In this document: positions 1-6,945 of the stretch, piece by piece
How positions within the stretch are numbered: position 1 is the stretch's first letter
Layout of the letters: every line of letters starts with the position of its first letter
Source of the DNA: a virus
Reading direction: 5' to 3' (one strand)
Virus record (IMG/VR): IMGVR_UViG_3300029266_001015
Coordinates: 1 to 22,220 of that record
Length of the DNA: 22,220 nt
The notes under the pieces: model-generated
Seen by the model: only the letters and a program-made list of their open reading frames with translations
Databases searched by the model: none
What the model was told of the DNA's origin: nothing
Translations under genes and position numbers: made by a program

Positions 1-81
1 GGAGGGTGTTATTGATAATCCGAATTTTTTATTCTGAACATCATCTAACATTTTTTCTGTATCTACTACTTCTTTTGCCAT
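1..81 (-). CDS. Partial gene, 5' end only, unknown product
   Basis: An open frame of 27 codons starts at ATG 81 on the minus strand and runs off the left edge of the window. The visible N-terminus is MAKEVVDTEKMLDDVQNKKF followed by seven more residues. It looks soluble, with no signal peptide. The start is supported by an AGAGGA Shine-Dalgarno sequence eight bases upstream, which overlaps the TAG stop of the preceding small gene. It is the next gene in the operon that carries the T9SS-related genes. I do not recognise the family from so short a piece. Confidence 0.6.
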   Translation of the reverse strand, partial: MAKEVVDTEKMLDDVQNKKFGLSITPS

Positions 82-92
82 TTTATTTTCCT

Positions 93-176
93 CTATTTAC
101 AATCGCAATTTTCACAATTACAATTTTCACAATCGCAATTTTTACAATCACAATTTTCACATTTGTATTCTATCAT
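93..176 (-). CDS. 27-residue cysteine-rich peptide, metallothionein-like pattern
   Basis: A very short gene with start ATG 176 and stop TAG 93-95. It encodes 27 residues, nine of them cysteine (positions 6, 9, 11, 14, 16, 19, 21, 24, 26), in a regular C-x2-C-x-C pattern built from a five-residue unit of the type CENCD. The rest is Glu, Asp, Asn and Lys after a MIEYK start. Its start overlaps the upstream stop as TAATG, a purine-rich GAGGAAGAG lies just before it, and the next gene starts 11 bases after its stop, so it sits exactly in the operon spacing. Dense CxC and CxxC spacing is typical of metallothionein-like thiolate metal binding. Metal binding here is inference. Alternatives are a redox or Fe-S-binding peptide, or a non-coding repeat that happens to stay open. 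Confidence 0.6.
   Translation of the reverse strand: MIEYKCENCDCKNCDCENCNCENCDCK
99..158. repeat. 15-bp tandem repeat, four copies
   Basis: Four consecutive 15-bp units (99-113, 114-128, 129-143, 144-158) follow the plus-strand pattern ACAATcgCAATTTTC. They differ at only a few positions, with a degraded fifth unit after 158. The unit length is a multiple of three. On the minus strand it encodes the five-residue CENCD-type unit of the cysteine-rich peptide. Several differences are synonymous or conservative, for example TGC/TGT for cysteine and GAT/AAT for Asp/Asn, so the repeat is best explained as coding sequence grown by unit duplication. Confidence 0.85.
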
Positions 177-511
177 TACTCTTCCTCGTCTACAACTTCG
201 TCTACTGGAATAAAACTTGGTTCTACTACTTCTGAAAATTCACTATCACAAAAATCTGAATTATACCAAAGTCTTGATAATGAACCACGATTTTTATTTA
301 TTTCAGATTGAGAAGTATCACAATATACTAATACTTCAACAAAGTTGTCGTCTTCGCCATATTGTCCTTGTATATCTCCACACTTGCCTGGAAATTCTCC
401 GCTATCCAAACCATCTGTATCGACACAATCTTCACTACAAGGTTCTGTTGCTACTCCTAAACCTGCACTTGTAATATGCCCTTGTTCTATTAATGTCTCT
501 AACATTGTCAT
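176..511 (-). CDS. Acidic cysteine-containing protein, unknown function
   Basis: A 111-residue acidic protein. It starts at ATG 511, eight bases after a good AGGAGA ribosome-binding site. There is no signal peptide or membrane segment. Five cysteines (25, 29, 44, 64, 88) are embedded in Asp/Glu/Gly-rich sequence, including a CSEDC motif at 25-29, and the C-terminus is a run of acidic residues. It lies 10 bases after the PorV/PorQ-like gene, and its stop codon overlaps the start of the cysteine-rich peptide, so the two are probably translationally coupled. Cysteines plus many carboxylates suggest metal or calcium binding or disulfide bonding. That is inference only, as I do not recognise the family. 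Confidence 0.75.
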   Translation of the reverse strand: MTMLETLIEQGHITSAGLGVATEPCSEDCVDTDGLDSGEFPGKCGDIQGQYGEDDNFVEVLVYCDTSQSEINKNRGSLSRLWYNSDFCDSEFSEVVEPSFIPVDEVVDEEE

Positions 512-521
512 TTTTTATCTC

Positions 522-1373
522 CTAAAAATCAAACCCGAATGATAACATCAAGGTTTCGTTATGAAAGCTATCTTTGTTAATAAGATATGCTAAATCTATA
601 TTTATAAATTCGGTTACGATTCCACCACCAAATGTGATATAATCAACTTCAAATTCTGGTTCTGAATAATATCCTAATCTGACACTACCCGTGTTTCCTA
701 ATAAGTATTCACCACCAATCCCAAATGAAGAATAATCTTCAAAAAGTTTTACATCCGACAATATACTAAAATCTTTGATTGAGTGTTTAACACCTATACC
801 AAATGATATTGGAAGTTTAACATCCTCTTCACTAAATTTTGATGTTCCACCCAAGTCTTTTAATACTAAGCCAAGTGAAGTATTATTGAATTGCTTATGA
901 ACACCAAAGTCTAAACCATAATTCATAGAAGTTCCTTCAGTTTCGTAAATGTCGTGTTGGTAAACATTAAATCTACCACCCAATAACCAACCATTTAAGT
1001 CGTGTCCATAACTAAAACCAACCTTTGTTGATGATGAATTAAAATCTCCAATAATAATACCACCCTGGTCTGCTTCTGTTTGACTACCATAATCAAAATA
1101 AAATAGTTCAATACCAAACTTACCTGAATTATATTGTAAATTGGCATATCCCATATCATCTACTAATGTTGGTAACCATTTTACATTTGATATAATTACT
1201 CTACTTGAATCCAATACAAATGCTGGATTATGATGTAAGTTATTAGAATTAAAATTTGCTATACCTGTATTTCCTGTTCCTGCACTATAAATGCTTGGAT
1301 TAATTGTAAATATATTATTTGCTTGTGCAAATAATGTTCCTGTTAAAATTAATAAACTTAATAGTTTTTTCAT
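522..1373 (-). CDS. PorV/PorQ-family outer-membrane beta-barrel protein (T9SS-associated family)
   Basis: A 283-residue protein with a signal peptide (about 1-16, ending LFAQ). After it comes SAGTGNTGIANFNSNNLHHN-PAF at 30-52, which matches the family's N-terminal pattern of a Gly/Ala-rich strand followed by an Asn-Pro-Ala turn. The remainder is alternating beta strands with short turns, ending in Phe (FGFDF), as in outer-membrane barrels. The last 100 residues (LPISFGIGV, FGIGGEYLLG, RLGYYSEP, TFGGGI, LMLSFGFDF) follow PorV/PorQ/UPF0164 proteins closely. In known systems PorV shuttles T9SS substrates at the outer membrane, and PorQ acts with PorZ. At 283 residues it is shorter than typical PorV. 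Its start overlaps the upstream stop by ATGA. The host-protein family resemblance in a phage operon is unusual. PorV versus PorQ cannot be settled by eye. Confidence 0.75.
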   Translation of the reverse strand: MKKLLSLLILTGTLFAQANNIFTINPSIYSAGTGNTGIANFNSNNLHHNPAFVLDSSRVIISNVKWLPTLVDDMGYANLQYNSGKFGIELFYFDYGSQTEADQGGIIIGDFNSSSTKVGFSYGHDLNGWLLGGRFNVYQHDIYETEGTSMNYGLDFGVHKQFNNTSLGLVLKDLGGTSKFSEEDVKLPISFGIGVKHSIKDFSILSDVKLFEDYSSFGIGGEYLLGNTGSVRLGYYSEPEFEVDYITFGGGIVTEFINIDLAYLINKDSFHNETLMLSFGFDF

Positions 1374-1858
1374 TTTCTACTATCTCTCCCGTCATAGTCC
1401 CATTTTTTCTTTTGGTAACTATATTTATGTGATTCTTCTCCAAAGTAATATCCTACACTAAAAATTACGATAGCACCTACTATTCTTTGGGTTCTTTTCT
1501 TTTGTTTCCAATTTTGGTGATATGTTTTTTTATGCATTTTTTTTTCATATTCAGAAGTCAGTAACAAATGTTTATGTTTGTAGTCATCAACTACTTTCCT
1601 ATCGTGCATTTTCATCTTCATAATCATATTATCAACTTCATTCTGTCTGTTCATATTCTTTTGTCTCCAGATTCTTTCTTGTTGAAGTTTGTCTTGGTGA
1701 TTATCCATTTCTCTAATTTCTTGTCTAGCTTCATCAGTATCATTGATTGTTTGTCCTAAACAATTAGTTGTAAAGAATGTCAAAAATATAATTGCCATTG
1801 TTGTTCTTAATACAAATTCTCCTGTATCAGAGAATATATGGTTGAGTATTTTTCTCAT
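1370..1858 (-). CDS. Coiled-coil protein with N-terminal signal/anchor and C-terminal membrane segment
   Basis: ATG 1864 would give 164 residues, but the AGGG ribosome-binding site sits only about two bases before it and eight before ATG 1858, so I chose 1858 (162 residues). Numbered from the longer form, a hydrophobic segment at about 22-36 ends in NCLGQ and could be a signal peptide or anchor. Residues 43-127 are a highly charged, Lys/Glu/Gln/His/Met-rich helical stretch, probably coiled coil. Residues 128-142 form a second hydrophobic segment, followed by a basic tail. The gene lies between the T9SS cargo and the barrel gene (10-base gap, then ATGA overlap). This suggests an envelope protein that helps assemble or anchor them, or a spanin-like lysis protein. 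I recognise no family. Confidence 0.7.
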   Translation of the reverse strand: MRKILNHIFSDTGEFVLRTTMAIIFLTFFTTNCLGQTINDTDEARQEIREMDNHQDKLQQERIWRQKNMNRQNEVDNMIMKMKMHDRKVVDDYKHKHLLLTSEYEKKMHKKTYHQNWKQKKRTQRIVGAIVIFSVGYYFGEESHKYSYQKKKWDYDGRDSRK

Positions 1859-1868
1859 TATCATTTCC

Positions 1869-4820
1869 CTATTTTATTATTGTAAATTTCTTAGACTTAA
1901 TTTTGTTTTCTGTTTCCATTACGAATAGATAAATACCAGAATCTAATTCTTGGTATCCACCAAATCCTTCACCGAAAGCATCTGGCAAGTCTGAAAAAGT
2001 ATATGTGTGCATTCCGTCATTAACGACTTCATCTAATAAAGTTCCAACCTTTTGACCATTAGCGTTATAAATACTAATTGATACTTGACCAGTTGATTCC
2101 ATATAGAATTGGAAGTTAATTGAACTATGTTCACTATCTTTATATGGATTTGGATAAACATAAGTCATCTCGTCTTCTGATGGTTGTCCACCACCGAACG
2201 CCCAAAACTTATTCCATATTCTAATCTTACCACTTTGTCTATCCATAAACAAGTCATCACCATTTGGATTACCAGCGTTAGATTTTCCTACAAATTGTAA
2301 GTCTGCTTCTGTCCATTCTTGGTTGTTGTTTTCATTTAGTTTTGAATTAAATATTAATTGTAAACCAATCATTTCTTCTGTTATATAATAATCTTCTGGT
2401 GCATTGTTTGGTGAATTTTCTAATGCTCCAAATGAAATTATTTTGTATCCATCATCATCAATTTCACTTTCGTTTAAATAAGTCATCCAAGGTCCTGGTA
2501 AAAGTCCTGTTTGTGCGTCTATAAAAGTTAGTTGTTCTTCTTTATATCTAACTTCAAACTCAAATCCTGCAATCTTTGTAGGTAGTCCTGTTAACTCATC
2601 TACACTTGGTTTAATAGTTAATGGAACTACAACTTGATTACCCATTTGAACTTTAACACTTCCATCATCTGGTAATGTTAATCTTACATCAGGTGTTGCT
2701 GTTGTAGCCATAATTTTACTAGCTCCATCATATCCACCATTTGTATTTGTATATGTCCAAGCTGAAGGAGCGTCATCGCAACTTGCATTTACACAATTTT
2801 GATTCCAAGAACCATCTCCATTTCCGTTCTGAACCGTATGTGTTGACCAACGATAATATGTTGTTCCACCATATGCGTCTTGATATCCATCTCCACCTGA
2901 TTCTTGAACTTTTGTTCCTGATAAATTCATATCACCTGTAAAGTATAATGCTACATCATCATATGTATAGTCTGGATTTACATCTCCGTCTGTTGTTACA
3001 TCTGGGTCATCAAAGGTTGATGTTCCTGCTAAAATTACTACTTGTAAAGTATCTAAACCTGTTTGAACATCATCCATTAAAGGATTAAACCACGCAACAC
3101 CACCACCATCTTTGGTAAGTTCTGCAGTTTCTTGTGCTAAATCATCATCAAGGAATACTGTAAATTCTCTTCTTTGTTTTGTATCACCACCTCTAAGTGC
3201 TTGGTAATAAGAAAGTGTTTCTGAATTTCCATTTGCTTTTAAATTATCAATACTTGACCATTGTTGATATGAGTTTCCATTAACGTGAGTATATGATGTT
3301 GAAAATACTCCACTTGTGTATGCCCATAAGAAATATGTATCATTCAATTGAAATACATCATCTCCGTCAACATCACCAATTAAATATGTACTTGGTGTTG
3401 CCATTTTAATATCAGTAGTAGTTTCAAATTTGTTTGATTGAAAATTAAATGATGCGATTGCGTCATTAATGTTTGTAATCGCTCCCCTATCTAATTCTAA
3501 TTGTGTGTGAGCGCCGATATCATCATTTGCGTCAGGTGGCCAGAACGAAACACGATAAGTATTATTTCGTGGTAATTGGATATTGTAATATCCATTTTTA
3601 TCTGTATAGGTGTAATCAAAATATGATACTCCTAAGAATCCTTTACCTGGTAAAGTTTGAGATGCCAAAGCTGTTGGTGTGGTTGTGTCTGTTAATTTAT
3701 AATAGTAATAAGTTCCACTAGCGTCTCCAATAACATCATCACTTAAATCTTCATCTGCCGTGTTTGCGTCATCTGCAATACTTTCTACATTATACCAATT
3801 ACTAAATGGTGTATTACTATCTACATTTGGATTTGCTTCATCTAATTCAAATACAACTTTCCAATAAGGATAAGTTTTTTGTGAAAAGTTTTCACCTGAG
3901 TCTTTGACTCCATCTCCGTCTGCATTATTCCATTCTCCAATATATCTACCGAAACCTTCAATATCAACGAGTTTTGGGTGTAGACTTAAGTCTCCTCTTG
4001 CTCCACCATTACCAGTATTATCATTTGCTGTGTCAAAGTTTCCATCAATGTATACTTTGTAATCTAATAAATAATCATCAGATACATAAGTATAATACCC
4101 ACTACCACCACTATAAAGTGTTGGTATTCTAAATGACTTTGGTTGATAATTGTCAACTACATCATTGATTCTAAATTTTAATTTAAGAACTTGTGCTTGA
4201 TTTCCATTTCCACTACCAAATGTTTTATCTGGTGTTCCATCTCCATTAGCATCATTTCCGTGTGATACCATAGTGACTCTTAACCAATCATAGCCTGTAT
4301 CGACTGCTGAAGTTTCATTACCACTACTTTGAATAGCATCTGTATATCCTACATTTGAATAATGAACTACTTCAAAAGAATAATCTGTGGAAGCATTTGC
4401 TGTTTCATCACCCTCTGTCCAACCTGCTATATGACTACCCACAATTACTCGTGAGTTTCCTTGACTCCAAGCATTGACCGATGTTTCTGTATTAGTCCCA
4501 TCATTTTCAACCCAAGTAATTAAATCATTGTCAAACGCAATGTCAAATCTAAATGCAGTAATATCTTGTCCTACATCATCAAGAGTGACTTCCATTTCTA
4601 AAATGTCATCTCTCCAAGAATCAAAATTATTATTTTTTAGCGCTGGTGTTGCTATATCATCCGCTAGAAAAGTTTGTAGTTGCACTGTTGTCTGTGCCTT
4701 CCACCAATATTCCGGGGTTTTCCATTCCCCTATTTGTTTTACTCTTATGATTGGATTCTGTGCAAATACAAATCCAAACATAACCGCCGTTATAACCATC
4801 TTTTTCATAAAACGAAACAT
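1869..4820 (-). CDS. Large secreted protein with cohesin/dockerin-like modules and a T9SS C-terminal sorting domain
   Basis: A 983-residue protein starting at ATG 4820, six bases after GGAG. A signal peptide spans about 1-20 (ending GFVFA, then QNP). Residues 45-245 resemble a cohesin-type beta sandwich (TAFRFDIAFDNDLITWVEND). An Asp-rich loop NNADGDGVKDSGENF lies near 297. A carboxypeptidase-regulatory-like stretch (GYYNIQLPRNNTYRVSFWPP) precedes LIGDVDGDDVFQLNDTYFLW near 477, which resembles a dockerin calcium loop and helix. A second cohesin-like domain spans about 717-830 (IAGFEFEVRYKEEQLTFIDA). Residues 885-983 form a type A T9SS sorting domain: YVYPNPYK, ISIYNANGQKVGTLL, then GIYLFVMETENKIKSKKFTI. 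By family knowledge this domain directs export through the outer membrane, followed by surface attachment or release. It opens a new transcription unit after the tail genes. Its biological role is unknown; adhesion, receptor masking and virion decoration are all possible. Confidence 0.8.
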   Translation of the reverse strand: MFRFMKKMVITAVMFGFVFAQNPIIRVKQIGEWKTPEYWWKAQTTVQLQTFLADDIATPALKNNNFDSWRDDILEMEVTLDDVGQDITAFRFDIAFDNDLITWVENDGTNTETSVNAWSQGNSRVIVGSHIAGWTEGDETANASTDYSFEVVHYSNVGYTDAIQSSGNETSAVDTGYDWLRVTMVSHGNDANGDGTPDKTFGSGNGNQAQVLKLKFRINDVVDNYQPKSFRIPTLYSGGSGYYTYVSDDYLLDYKVYIDGNFDTANDNTGNGGARGDLSLHPKLVDIEGFGRYIGEWNNADGDGVKDSGENFSQKTYPYWKVVFELDEANPNVDSNTPFSNWYNVESIADDANTADEDLSDDVIGDASGTYYYYKLTDTTTPTALASQTLPGKGFLGVSYFDYTYTDKNGYYNIQLPRNNTYRVSFWPPDANDDIGAHTQLELDRGAITNINDAIASFNFQSNKFETTTDIKMATPSTYLIGDVDGDDVFQLNDTYFLWAYTSGVFSTSYTHVNGNSYQQWSSIDNLKANGNSETLSYYQALRGGDTKQRREFTVFLDDDLAQETAELTKDGGGVAWFNPLMDDVQTGLDTLQVVILAGTSTFDDPDVTTDGDVNPDYTYDDVALYFTGDMNLSGTKVQESGGDGYQDAYGGTTYYRWSTHTVQNGNGDGSWNQNCVNASCDDAPSAWTYTNTNGGYDGASKIMATTATPDVRLTLPDDGSVKVQMGNQVVVPLTIKPSVDELTGLPTKIAGFEFEVRYKEEQLTFIDAQTGLLPGPWMTYLNESEIDDDGYKIISFGALENSPNNAPEDYYITEEMIGLQLIFNSKLNENNNQEWTEADLQFVGKSNAGNPNGDDLFMDRQSGKIRIWNKFWAFGGGQPSEDEMTYVYPNPYKDSEHSSINFQFYMESTGQVSISIYNANGQKVGTLLDEVVNDGMHTYTFSDLPDAFGEGFGGYQELDSGIYLFVMETENKIKSKKFTIIK

Positions 4821-4846
4821 TATGTTCTCCGTTAAGGTTCAATTCA

Positions 4847-4864
4847 ATCAGTCGTTAAACTGAT
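4847..4864 (-). other. Leader hairpin before the T9SS cargo gene
   Basis: A perfect 6-bp inverted repeat, ATCAGT and ACTGAT around a six-base loop, lies in the untranslated leader between the candidate promoter motif (4875-4885) and the start codon at 4820. It has no U-run on the minus strand, so it does not look like a terminator. It could stabilise or regulate the mRNA. Six base pairs can arise by chance in such AT-rich sequence. Confidence 0.3.
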
Positions 4865-4874
4865 ATTTGTTCAA

Positions 4875-4885
4875 TAATAAATATA
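4875..4885 (-). promoter_or_regulatory. Candidate late promoter motif, unit D
   Basis: On the minus strand this reads TATATTTATTA, followed two bases later by GAACAA, and lies 55 bases upstream of the cargo gene start. The same 11-mer, with the same GAACAA after two bases, precedes the gene at 7656. It resembles an extended -10 element such as a gp55-type late sigma factor would use, although it is not the classical TATAAATA. The 9-base core also occurs inside some genes, so this is a suggestion. Confidence 0.4.
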
Positions 4886-4898
4886 AAGTTAAGAAAGA

Positions 4899-5882
4899 TT
4901 ATACATCAAAACGAACTACAAAAGTAGTTTCAATTTCATCACTTAATCTGATAGGTTTTCCGAGTTTTCCGTGAGCTATTAATTCGTTATCTTCAGTATA
5001 AAGACCGATATCTGTCACGTATGGTTTGAATTCTGAGCCAGTTACCATTGCTAATGATTCAGTTGCAGCGTTGTAAAATGTTGCATAACTTCCTGTTCCT
5101 TCTCCTGATGGATTATGGCTTGGTGGAAAGTAATTAGACATAGAAACTGCACCCTCTTTTACTGTAATACTACCACTTCTATCAGGTGTTAAACTGATAT
5201 TTGTTGAAGTATTAAATTCAAAAGGTTTGGCCTTTACGAGATACTCATATTCATATATTGTATGAGTTGCTTGATATTTTAATGTATAGGCAGATATTGC
5301 TGCATCAGCATAAGAACCTGTATCGGTAAAGACTAATAGTCCTTGTGGATACATTATATTACCGACTTCGCTACCACTACCTACTGCATTTGTAGTAGTT
5401 GTACTACCACTTAAAAATTTGTTTGTTTTGAATGTTGAGAAACTTGCAGAGTGTGCGTTGTCATAAAGATTTCCTTCTCCGTCATCTCTAATGTCAAATG
5501 TTACACTTCCAATCGTTACCGATAAATCAAGACTACCTGGTTTTATTTCTTCTCCAAATAAATCTCTACCAACACTTAGTATTGAAGCCGATGTATTTAG
5601 ATTTTTACTTACAATTCCTGGATTGTAACTTGCCGTAATGTGATTAGCATAAAATGTCTGATTCAACATATGCCAAGTTGGTGATGAAAAATATCGTGTT
5701 GTTATTGAACCCGATACGACTTCAGTCACTGCGTCTGATGCGCTTGCGTAATTTAATAAAGAACCACTTCTGGCTTTTATTCCCCATACACCACTACCAC
5801 TATCATTGTTAGTGAATGTAAAGTTTTTATGTGCCTTGAAAGGTCTTATTGATGCTTCTTGTAATTCAAGATTCTTGAACAT
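4899..5882 (-). CDS. Phage virion (tail/baseplate-associated) structural protein
   Basis: A 327-residue protein starting at ATG 5882 and rich in Ser, Thr, Gly and beta-strand patterning (many SGS and TGSG turns), as is usual for phage tail-fibre or baseplate-periphery proteins. There is no signal peptide. The last 45 residues (YVTDIGLYTEDNELIAHGKL ... FVVRFDV) match the C-terminus of the next upstream gene product (FITQVGLYNDANELLAIAKL ... IKVKLDF), so the two share a terminal domain. It is the last gene of a three-gene unit (9-base gap to its neighbour) between the baseplate operon and the T9SS-related genes. It is conserved in style with marine T4-like virion proteins. Its exact location in the particle is not known. 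Confidence 0.7.
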   Translation of the reverse strand: MFKNLELQEASIRPFKAHKNFTFTNNDSGSGVWGIKARSGSLLNYASASDAVTEVVSGSITTRYFSSPTWHMLNQTFYANHITASYNPGIVSKNLNTSASILSVGRDLFGEEIKPGSLDLSVTIGSVTFDIRDDGEGNLYDNAHSASFSTFKTNKFLSGSTTTTNAVGSGSEVGNIMYPQGLLVFTDTGSYADAAISAYTLKYQATHTIYEYEYLVKAKPFEFNTSTNISLTPDRSGSITVKEGAVSMSNYFPPSHNPSGEGTGSYATFYNAATESLAMVTGSEFKPYVTDIGLYTEDNELIAHGKLGKPIRLSDEIETTFVVRFDV

Positions 5883-5891
5883 TATTTTGTC

Positions 5892-6935
5892 CTAAAAATC
5901 AAGTTTCACTTTTATAATAGCTTCCCTTGAATATGAGTTTAGTAAAGGTTGAGACAATTTAGCAATTGCTAATAGTTCATTCGCATCATTATAAAGTCCG
6001 ACTTGTGTAATGAAAGTTTTTGGGTCTTTAAAGAATGTTGGTTGAGTCAATGAACCATCTGAACCTGTTGCAAAGGTTGGATTAGAACTAAAATTAAACT
6101 TCTTGTTGTTTACACGAACAAAGAAATTTGTTGAACTAATTTCCTCTTCTCTACGAGCTGCAAAATATGAACCAGATTTAATACCATTATAGAATGCTTG
6201 TGGTCTGTTGGTAAATGCGTCAGCTGACCTAGCGTTCGCTCCTAATCCACCACTCAATTCTGCCATTTTAGCATTCAATAGTACGATTCCTAAATCAGGA
6301 TAAAATAATCCATAAGAACCAAATAGAGTTTCAGCTGCTGCTGTTACATTAACTCCGTCTGCTACTGAACCACTAACGACATTAAATACTCTACCACCTT
6401 GATTAACGGTAACATTTGTTGCTGCTCCACTATCATCAATTAATTTTACAACACCTGCTGCAGTATCACCTGCTGGCATATTACCACCTAAGTGTAATTC
6501 CCAATTTCCTGGGTCAATCTTTTCTCTCTGTCTTGCTCTTTGGAACGAAACAAAGTAAAAGTCTTTATCGCCTGATGCTGTTGGTGATGCGGTAAATTCA
6601 AACTTATCTGTGTTTGGTGCTAACAATACATTTCTAAACTGACTATATAGTGCAGCCGATTGTCTACCACCTGTTGTTAATTTTGTTGTATTTCCTGTTG
6701 AACCACTTCCGTCAAAGTGTGCATATCCAACTGCGTATTGGACTTCTGCTGAACTTGAAAGATTTGGGTCTTCGTTGTAAATATCTAAAAAGGAACCTGT
6801 AATGTTTCCGTTTGTTGATTGTGTGAATGCTGCTTCTAAAGTTCCTGAACCACCTGACCATAGTCCACTTGAAATAGTTGTTCTTTGATTTTCAACTACA
6901 TCATTCTCTTTATCAAATATTTGAAATGTTGACAT
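5892..6935 (-). CDS. Phage virion structural protein, T4-like marine myovirus type
   Basis: A 347-residue protein with start ATG 6935. Its stretches FYFVSFQRARQREKIDPGNW (about 126-145) and GSYGLFYPDLGIVLLNAKM (about 206-224) are of a kind I associate with large structural proteins of marine T4-like phages. The C-terminus carries the GLYNDANELLAIAKLSQPL domain shared with the 4899-5882 product. It has no signal peptide or membrane segment. The rest is beta-rich and poor in charged clusters. It sits between two other structural genes with gaps of about 10 bases. It is likely a tail or baseplate surface protein; assignment to a named T4 gene product is not possible. Confidence 0.72.
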   Translation of the reverse strand: MSTFQIFDKENDVVENQRTTISSGLWSGGSGTLEAAFTQSTNGNITGSFLDIYNEDPNLSSSAEVQYAVGYAHFDGSGSTGNTTKLTTGGRQSAALYSQFRNVLLAPNTDKFEFTASPTASGDKDFYFVSFQRARQREKIDPGNWELHLGGNMPAGDTAAGVVKLIDDSGAATNVTVNQGGRVFNVVSGSVADGVNVTAAAETLFGSYGLFYPDLGIVLLNAKMAELSGGLGANARSADAFTNRPQAFYNGIKSGSYFAARREEEISSTNFFVRVNNKKFNFSSNPTFATGSDGSLTQPTFFKDPKTFITQVGLYNDANELLAIAKLSQPLLNSYSREAIIKVKLDF

Positions 6936-6945
6936 TAATTACTCC

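Noticed and set aside
99-158. Short direct repeats as a CRISPR array or iteron origin
   Set aside because: Units are contiguous at 15 bp without spacers, are a multiple of three long, and lie exactly inside a plausible reading frame.
6-311. Plus-strand open frame with repeated Ile-Phe-Thr blocks
   Set aside because: It is the antisense reading of the 15-bp repeat and the acidic gene; the minus-strand genes have proper starts and overlaps.
1370-1858. Lipoprotein signal at TNCLGQ
   Set aside because: The residues before the cysteine (FTTN) do not fit the usual lipobox, so lipidation was not claimed.
1-4820. Host chromosomal DNA joined to phage genes
   Set aside because: The genes share strand, operon spacing, AT-rich codon use, ribosome-binding style and the same promoter-like 11-mer with the virion genes; an assembly error cannot be wholly excluded without reads.
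4657-4842. 61-residue minus-strand frame starting upstream of the cargo gene
   Set aside because: It overlaps the signal-peptide coding region in another frame, and GGAG is well placed for ATG 4820.
4847-4864. Terminator for unit C
   Set aside because: The 6-bp stem lacks a following U-run on the minus strand.
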